Positions 58,146 through 64,000 of a DNA stretch of 64,000 nucleotides are shown in pieces. The stretch is from Mycoemilia scoparia (lineage: Eukaryota > Kickxellomycota > Kickxellomycetes > Kickxellales > Kickxellaceae). How positions within the stretch are numbered: position 1 is the first letter of the stretch; each line of letters begins with the position of its first letter. Where the stretch lies: positions 1-64,000 of the forward strand of contig JANBPU010000038.1 of NCBI GenBank assembly GCA_027575805.1, in the 5' to 3' direction. The notes under the pieces were generated by a model that saw only the letters and a program-made list of their open reading frames with translations, did not search any database and had not been told where the DNA came from. Made by a program: the position numbers and the translations under genes.

Positions 58146-59007
58146 CGGAATACCACCACTCTACTCCATACTCCTCAATTATAAAAATTCTTGTAACTTT
58201 ATCTTTATGTAATTTCCTGCTTGGTCCTTTTCCAACAATGAAATTTTAACAAATACCAAGTATTGTCAAGAAACTAATAACAATGCAAGTGCTGCGACAT
58301 AGTTCTATTTTATCATCAGCGTGCAAAGTAGTGTATAAATGAGTAGTTATTTTTGAAGGGATACTAACTTTTACTAGTAGACCAGTAGTTTCAACCTGTA
58401 TATTGGTCAGCCTATATTATCATTGATAGCATTAATTTAGCCCTTCGAAAATAATCACCCATATGGGGGCTACAGAAATGCATGCTAAACACCTCTGATA
58501 ACTATTTTCTATCAAAGTATTTATACTTTTTTATGGATTTATCAGCCTCAAAACATTAAAATAAAATTAAACTAGTTTTAGCACAAATGCTGCTGTTTCA
58601 TGGCACATACTCACACAGATTAAGGAGGGGAAGTAAAGGGGGTGAGTGGGTGGGTAGGTTAAAAGCACAAAGTAGTAGTAGTAGTAGTAGTAAGGGCGAG
58701 TATGGTATAATAAGTGTCGCTATGAAATCAGATAGGGGTATGTAAAGCCCATCCCGGGACCTGCATAGACCAACAGTCGCACATACTACAAGATAAAGGC
58801 CAAAAAGCTTGCGATATATAGCAACTACAATCGAATTTCAGGCCAAGCGTCTGTCTGGCATGGGTAGTACATAATGGGCAAATGGATTGGATGGGCAAGT
58901 AGTTATCGTTGATTGCAATAACAATTATTAAGAAATGTATTTGTGTATATATATGCGTGTGTTGGCTTGGAAGGCTTTATTGTATATACGATGATATAGA
59001 CGCCTCT
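58146..59007. other. Convergent intergenic region, TAF1 / LIS1
   Basis: It holds one family A repeat (58339-58465) and an AGT trinucleotide tract (about 58672-58692). No gene is supported. Confidence 0.55.
58339..58465. repeat. MITE-like near-palindromic repeat, family A (subfamily 2)
   Basis: The ends are GAGTAGTTATTTTTGAAGGG and CCCTTCGAAAATAATCACCC. The core matches the copy at 34172, with TTTTACTAGTA and CATTGATA. It lies between the convergent stops of TAF1 and LIS1. Confidence 0.83.
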
Positions 59008-60675
59008 TCATCGGCATGTCCAAATCTTGACCTGGTTGTCAACAGATCCCGTTGCTACCAGCGGATTTACCGTACTAAAGTCAATACAGGTGACAAAGTG
59101 CGTGGCTGCCTCGATCTTTTTGATGCACCTTCCCGTTGAAAGATCCCAGATTCGCATTGTCTTGTCATCGGATGCCGAAATGAGGTACTTGCCCGACGGG
59201 TGAACAACCAACTCGCGGACCCAGTTATCGTGCCCCTTAAACGTGTAAACAAGCTGGCCGCTATACCTGTCCCACAGCTTGATCGTCTTGTCTCTTGATG
59301 CCGATAAGAAGAACTGGCTCTTTTCTTTATCAGGCTTTTGATCAATGCCAGCAAGCTTTAGCAAAAATGGCGTGGACTTTATGGGCGCATAAATGGCACA
59401 CTCAACCATATTTTCGTGCGCATGGATGTCTAGGCGGTTTTCTTTTGAATTAATCTCACGGAGCACAACCCGGTCACCACTGGCTACTATCAGCTCGGTG
59501 AGTGTGGAGTCTGGCCGTACATAGCGTACCCAGGAGGGGAACCCTTGGAGGGTCTGAACACAATAGCCCGTCCTTAACTCCCAGATCTTTATTGTCTCGT
59601 CACGACTACCGGAAATTATCTTGTCTGGTCCCAGGAACGCCAGCGACGATACACAGTGGTCATGGCCATACATAGTCTTGCTGCACTGGTACTCGTTTTC
59701 AATATCCCAAAGTCTAAGCGTTAGATCCGCCGAGCACGAGACTAATATCTTGCCATTTGGTGAAAATGCAATGTCATGTACAGTTTTGGTATGGCCTTTT
59801 AGAGTTCGTTCAAACTCTCCTGTCTCTGGATCCCAGATCTTTATCGTCATGTCATCCGATGCTGTGGCAATGACCGAGTATTCGGGATGGAAGCGAACGT
59901 GCGTTATGGCGCTCCGATGCTGACCAAGGGTATACTTTTCTGGTGGTCGTGGTAGCCAGTCTGTTGTCGATGTCGTTTTTCTAACTGGTGCACTCTCGAG
60001 TTCTTTCTTTAGCTGTAAATTCTTCTGCTCGAGCTCCAGGATCTATAATGCCCATTTGTTTGCCGGAATGCTGATATGCATTAGTATACTGCATTATAGT
60101 CTTAGACCTTGATATGTCTGCAGGTGTATATCCACGCCAAAAAGGGATTGTCATAGCAGTATTTGCTGTTGCTAAATATATCAACATACCTTTTTCTGTA
60201 GCCGTGATATTGAATTCCATTTTTTGGCCAAAATGTGGTGGTAGCGATCTTTGGGGTCTGGGTTGAAATCATCATGCTGGGATTCCTTTTTAAATATGTC
60301 ATAGCTCTCCGTGTAACCATTGTTGTGTAAAAAGTCCAAAATTCCCTTCTCTCTATTTACATATAAACAGCGGAAGTCAAAGGAATGAGAAAGTTAGAAA
60401 CTGAAGCGCAATGTTTTTAGATAGTAACAAATGTTTTTGTGCAGTAGTTTTCTAAAAAATGTCTGCCTCTTTAAAGTTTGACACAAAAATACATGCCAAA
60501 AAGAGGCAAATGAAGGTGTTTTGGCTGAGCCAAGGACCAAATGCAGCCCCATCTCTTATGCCAGAAACATGATTTGAACGGCTACTGGGAATGTAGAAAG
60601 AACAGGTGAATTGGAAACTTACAAATCTTTCTTTTGCCGATCAGGCAAAACGACCAAAAATGTGCCGTTTGACAT
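59008..60675 (-). CDS. PAC1: LIS1/PAC1/NudF, dynein regulator
   Basis: The exons are 60623-60675, 60190-60352 and 59008-60042, giving 416 residues; human LIS1 has 410. The LisH motif is seen early (EKGILDFLHNNGYTESYDIFKKE), followed by a coiled coil (ILELEQKNLQLKKELE) and seven WD40 repeats. Examples are SVIATASDDMTIKIWD, KILVSCSADLTLRLWD, KIISGSRDETIKIWE and YLISASDDKTMRIWDL, and the end is VDNQVKIWTCR. It holds dynein in a high-affinity state on microtubules for nuclear migration and spindle positioning. Two introns fall in the N-terminal part, as often in fungal nudF genes. Confidence 0.96.
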
Positions 60676-61827
60676 TGCTGTTTAAAAAGGGCACGCTAAA
60701 CCCAAGTAGTGTAGACCTGTACAGAGAACAAAATTATAAGTGTGAAACAGAGAATTATGCTATATTTGAAGCTTGAAATTCTGGTAATAGCTTGAGAGAA
60801 ACAAATGGGAGGCTAGCAGAGGCTTTGAGGTGTGTGAAAAAATGTATATTATATTATATGTTATTAAAACCAAAGTATAAATGTGTGTCTAACAAAACAG
60901 CACAAGTACATTAAAAAGGGTCCTTAATCCTTTTTTGAGGAGGAGGTTGTGATGATGATGATGGTGGCCAACTTCAGACATTAGCTTTCACAATGAACTA
61001 TGTACGGTTAATAAGTGATGATGCATTTGTAAAAAAATCTGTTTGAAGCTGTTGTCAAAGTTGAACACTATGGGTGGTGCTGTTCAACCACTCAAAAAAT
61101 TATGCAATTCATACTAGTGATAGTTTTCACACTCAACCCATAAATTCTTTGAAGATTATAAGTTACAGTATTTGGAATCGGAAATATGTGAGGATGTAGA
61201 CAGACATCCATCCCAGTGTGCGTAATCCACTGATCCAATCTCCTTATTAACAATGTTTACATTTTGGATAAAACCAACCCCATGAGATTTGCTCAGAGTT
61301 CCACATACTCTTTGGACAAAATAATGTTACAAAAAGATGCCATACCTTGGCACTAACTCAATTAAATTTATGGATACAAGGTATAACTTCAAGATATTTT
61401 ATTAGAGATTTATTTTATGGTTAGGTATTTTCTGGTACCTATAGAAGTACACCATCGGGAGTTTTTTACTACAAATAAAATTAAAAAGAAATAAAATTAT
61501 AAAAATTCTTGTAAATTTGGTTAAACGCTACCAGAAATGTAAGGAAAAGTGACAGTAGACTAGTACACTTAGTGATTGGATGAGTAAAGATAGGCAAATA
61601 AAAATATAAAATGAAACTATATATGCCGGTCATCACACCAACTATTGTTTATTCTTGGAAATGACGACAATTATTATTATTATTATTATTATTTCTAATA
61701 CAAGACTACTTAAAAACGTCATTACTATTATTAAATACTATTAGATTAATTGATAAAAGGGCAAAACAAAATTAATTCTATTAAATTCTTTAAAAGCTAA
61801 AAGATATGTGTTGTTTATTGAATAGTT
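60676..61827. other. Intergenic between LIS1 and the P-type ATPase
   Basis: This is about 1.15 kb of AT-rich sequence with an ATT microsatellite (about 61672-61692). No gene or repeat of the two local families was found. It contains the LIS1 promoter and the ATPase 3' flank. Confidence 0.45.
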
Positions 61828-64000
61828 TTATACCGATAAAAGTCGTGTTCTTTCATCCACAAATCTGGGATTATCAACATTAACAGTAGTATTGAGGCGA
61901 CTATTTCGTCCATTACTCAGCGAATTCACAATATTGGTGCTATCTCCACGATAATAGCCTCCACCACGAGTATTATTACGACCATTGTTGATTATAGGCG
62001 ATGGAATTGTACTGCTATAGGTATTCATCAAATGGTTGGTGTATGGATTCAAAACAAGTTTCTTCCACCTTGCATACCGAATCTCCTTGATACCCTCCAA
62101 TATAATAAACATTAGTATCGGCAAGGTAATAGTAACAGTCCACTCTATACAATTAAGTTTTACCAGTTTCAAATAGTCGCGAACTGGCTTGAATAGTGTT
62201 ATAAGTGCAATTGCAGCAATAACAGATAATGACCATATCAAGGCAGCCAGATTGATTGTTGTACCACAGGAATTTTTGTAACGACTTGAGCTACCAGGGC
62301 CGCCACGACGACGATTGCGACGGCTACGTAAATAACTGTTCGATTCTTCACCTGGTAATCCTAGCTGAGATTTTACCGAATCGTGTATTCTGAGTGGAAT
62401 AAGGTATGTCCGAAGATGAATTCCAAGAAGCATGTGTGCTGAAAGCCAAGTCATGAATGTCAGAGTTGGCGCCAATTCCTTGGATCCCCAGTTTGGCAAT
62501 ACAATGTGGATAAGAAGGGTGGGCAAACAACAGGTCAAGAACAATGCAAATCCGTAGAGAACTATTGGAATCTCCATACGGACATTAGAGAGTAACTTTT
62601 GGTGATACAGACTGTGTTCTCCACATCCTCTGGTAGTTACTTCTGCTGCTGCTGCCACTGTCGATGACGATGATAATGTTGAGTTGTATTGTCGACCACT
62701 GTTGTTTGAAGATATAGGCAATCCTGATGATGACGATGCAGTGCGCGGGTGGTCATAATGGCGATGATGATGGAATAGATCAGAGCCCAATAAACTACTA
62801 CGCTCAAGCAATGTCAATATAGGCAACCTAGCATCTCTAGCCACAGAACCTCCTTCAGGGTGTTCAAGAATAAATGTAAGCCCTGCACCCAAATCCATAA
62901 ACAACTCCAAAACAATAACACCCAAGGGAGTCAAAGGAGCCACACCAACGACCAAAAGAACAACCAAAAACGACAAAATCATTGCAAACTTGCAGGCCAA
63001 ATGATACAGAATAGTTTTTCTGACATTTGCTTGCATTCCTTTTCCATCTCGCAAACATTTGACAATTCCCTCAAACTGCCCACTCATGACCACCAGAGAG
63101 GCAGCATCCATAGCAATATCTGCAGTGGCTGGGCTTCCACTCAAACAAATCCCAACATCAGCCTTAACTAGCGACGGAGCATCATTTAGTCCATCACCTA
63201 TAAATGCCACAACCTCCCCCCTGGCCTGAAGGGCTTGGACTAACCGCATTTTATGATCTGGGGTCACTCGGGCAAAAATGTTGGCTTTATCAATCAATCG
63301 ATCAAACGTTCCATTCTGCAAGCTCATATCAATATTGTCACCGGTAACCAACCTCGATTCATAGCAATATCCAGGATCAATATTTCTACCACCACCTCCA
63401 CTACCAACAGGAGTGCCATCAAGCAATCTTCCCTGATTGCTATGAATACCTCTGCTATCAGGATACGCCAAAGAACTAGCATACGCCTGATGTAGCGGAA
63501 TATGATGATGGTGGTGATCAATACTAGCTATTCCAACCGAAGTCCCAATAGACAGTGCAGTGCTTGGGTGATCACCGGTTGCTATAATCACCCGGATTCC
63601 TGAATCTTGGCATTCCTTTATAGATTGGCTTGCTTCTTTGCGTGGAGGATCATAAAAACCGATTGCACCAGCAAATATCATGCTGTCGCCATCATTCATT
63701 TCGTCAAAGACAGTAGTGGGGATGGGGTTGGTATGAGTGGGTATATTTTTGCCGCTGTCCACATCTTTGTAGTGGTTAAATGATATGGCATATGCAATGA
63801 CCCGATTTCCATTCCTAGACAGTGAGGCTGCATCATTAAGTATCAGTTTAGAATGTTGGCTGGACAAGGGAACAAATTCCGAATGGTGAGCCAAGTCATC
63901 AGTCAAATATCCAATCTTTTCATCAAACTCGCAATCCTTTGAAAGGGACAGTAAATCGTTGACACTTGCATCAGTTGATAAGGCAAATTGACATTTTGGT
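61828..64000 (-). CDS. P-type cation-transporting ATPase (C-terminal part, runs off window)
   Basis: The open frame continues through the right edge; about 724 codons are visible, so the N-terminal membrane part and the phosphorylated DKTGT motif lie outside. What is seen is the end of the nucleotide-binding domain, then GFYDPPRKEASQSIKECQDS and TGDHPSTALSIG. A hinge with VIAFIGDG-like VVAFIGDGLNDAPSLVKADVGI follows, then the C-terminal helices. These are the usual P-type ATPase P-domain marks; the layout resembles Ca2+/Na+ (type II) pumps, but the ion cannot be read from this part. A His/Gly-rich insert of about 60 residues lies between TGDHP and the GDGLND block. The tail after the last helix is Asn/Arg-rich. 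Confidence 0.87.
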   Translation of the reverse strand, partial: PKCQFALSTDASVNDLLSLSKDCEFDEKIGYLTDDLAHHSEFVPLSSQHSKLILNDAASLSRNGNRVIAYAISFNHYKDVDSGKNIPTHTNPIPTTVFDEMNDGDSMIFAGAIGFYDPPRKEASQSIKECQDSGIRVIIATGDHPSTALSIGTSVGIASIDHHHHHIPLHQAYASSLAYPDSRGIHSNQGRLLDGTPVGSGGGGRNIDPGYCYESRLVTGDNIDMSLQNGTFDRLIDKANIFARVTPDHKMRLVQALQARGEVVAFIGDGLNDAPSLVKADVGICLSGSPATADIAMDAASLVVMSGQFEGIVKCLRDGKGMQANVRKTILYHLACKFAMILSFLVVLLVVGVAPLTPLGVIVLELFMDLGAGLTFILEHPEGGSVARDARLPILTLLERSSLLGSDLFHHHRHYDHPRTASSSSGLPISSNNSGRQYNSTLSSSSTVAAAAEVTTRGCGEHSLYHQKLLSNVRMEIPIVLYGFALFLTCCLPTLLIHIVLPNWGSKELAPTLTFMTWLSAHMLLGIHLRTYLIPLRIHDSVKSQLGLPGEESNSYLRSRRNRRRGGPGSSSRYKNSCGTTINLAALIWSLSVIAAIALITLFKPVRDYLKLVKLNCIEWTVTITLPILMFIILEGIKEIRYARWKKLVLNPYTNHLMNTYSSTIPSPIINNGRNNTRGGGYYRGDSTNIVNSLSNGRNSRLNTTVNVDNPRFVDERTRLLSV

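Noticed and set aside
1..58465. Family A repeats as CRISPR-like or telomeric repeats
   Set aside because: Copies are kilobases apart, about 120 bp, with inverted ends; this is MITE-like, not an array.
1..64000. tRNA, rRNA, CRISPR, prophage or plasmid features
   Set aside because: No B-box-like tRNA T-arm with a matching acceptor, no rRNA core sequence, and no regular short-spaced repeats were found; spliced eukaryotic genes fill the window.

Overview
The window is nuclear DNA of a fungus. The genes are split by many short introns (mostly 50-110 bp) with GTAAGT-like donors and CAG/TAG acceptors, and all families are eukaryotic. A LIM-RhoGAP of the Rga type, a Dnm1-type dynamin, a TAF1 without a bromodomain and a vezatin-like myosin-binding protein point to Fungi. 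AT-rich intergenic DNA together with genes that budding yeasts lack (an ALDH7A1-type dehydrogenase, FKBP25, SUGP1, DM9 proteins) suggests an early-diverging lineage (Mucoromycota or Zoopagomycota). That placement is inference. No rRNA, tRNA, CRISPR or operon structure was seen.

Layout: 0.1-3.7 kb holds a head-to-head pair, vezatin-like (-) and FKBP25-like isomerase (+). 4.5-8.5 kb holds two convergent single-exon secreted proteins, a CAP protein (+) and a 904-residue subtilase (-). A 2.4 kb gene-poor stretch follows. 10.9-14.8 kb holds ceramide synthase and RanGAP. 15.6-21.5 kb holds, all on the minus strand, a Dnm1-like dynamin, BCS1, prefoldin 2 and mitoribosomal mL54. mL54 is head-to-head with mitoribosomal uL24m (21.8-22.6 kb). 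ALG14 (-) and a SUGP1-like G-patch protein (+) follow, then ALDH7A1 (-), ARP2 (+) and a LYR-motif protein (-). 33.0-38.3 kb is a tandem array of three DM9/DUF3421 genes. 38.8-44.8 kb holds RAD17 and SDA1 (-). 45.5-52.3 kb holds a three-LIM RhoGAP and SAR1 (+). 52.7-53.7 kb holds a decayed piggyBac-like transposase. 54-58.1 kb is TAF1 (+), 59-60.7 kb LIS1/PAC1 (-), and a P-type ATPase (-) runs off the right edge.

Most genes are independent housekeeping genes: mitochondria (Dnm1, BCS1, mL54, uL24m, LYR protein, ALDH7A1), secretion and glycosylation (SAR1, ALG14, ceramide synthase), cytoskeleton and polarity (ARP2, RhoGAP, LIS1, vezatin-like) and nucleus (TAF1, RAD17, SUGP1, RanGAP, SDA1). The less ordinary signals are four. 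(1) Six of about 71 hand-modelled introns use a GC donor, always GCAAGT. One of these sits at a position where the two DM9 paralogues use GTAAGT. (2) There is a tandem DM9-protein cluster. (3) A near-palindromic MITE-like family of about 120 bp has eight copies, mostly in 3' flanks and between convergent genes. (4) A second short inverted-repeat family has five copies, two of them inside introns. All splice models were built by eye from reading frame and family conservation; no transcript data were available.
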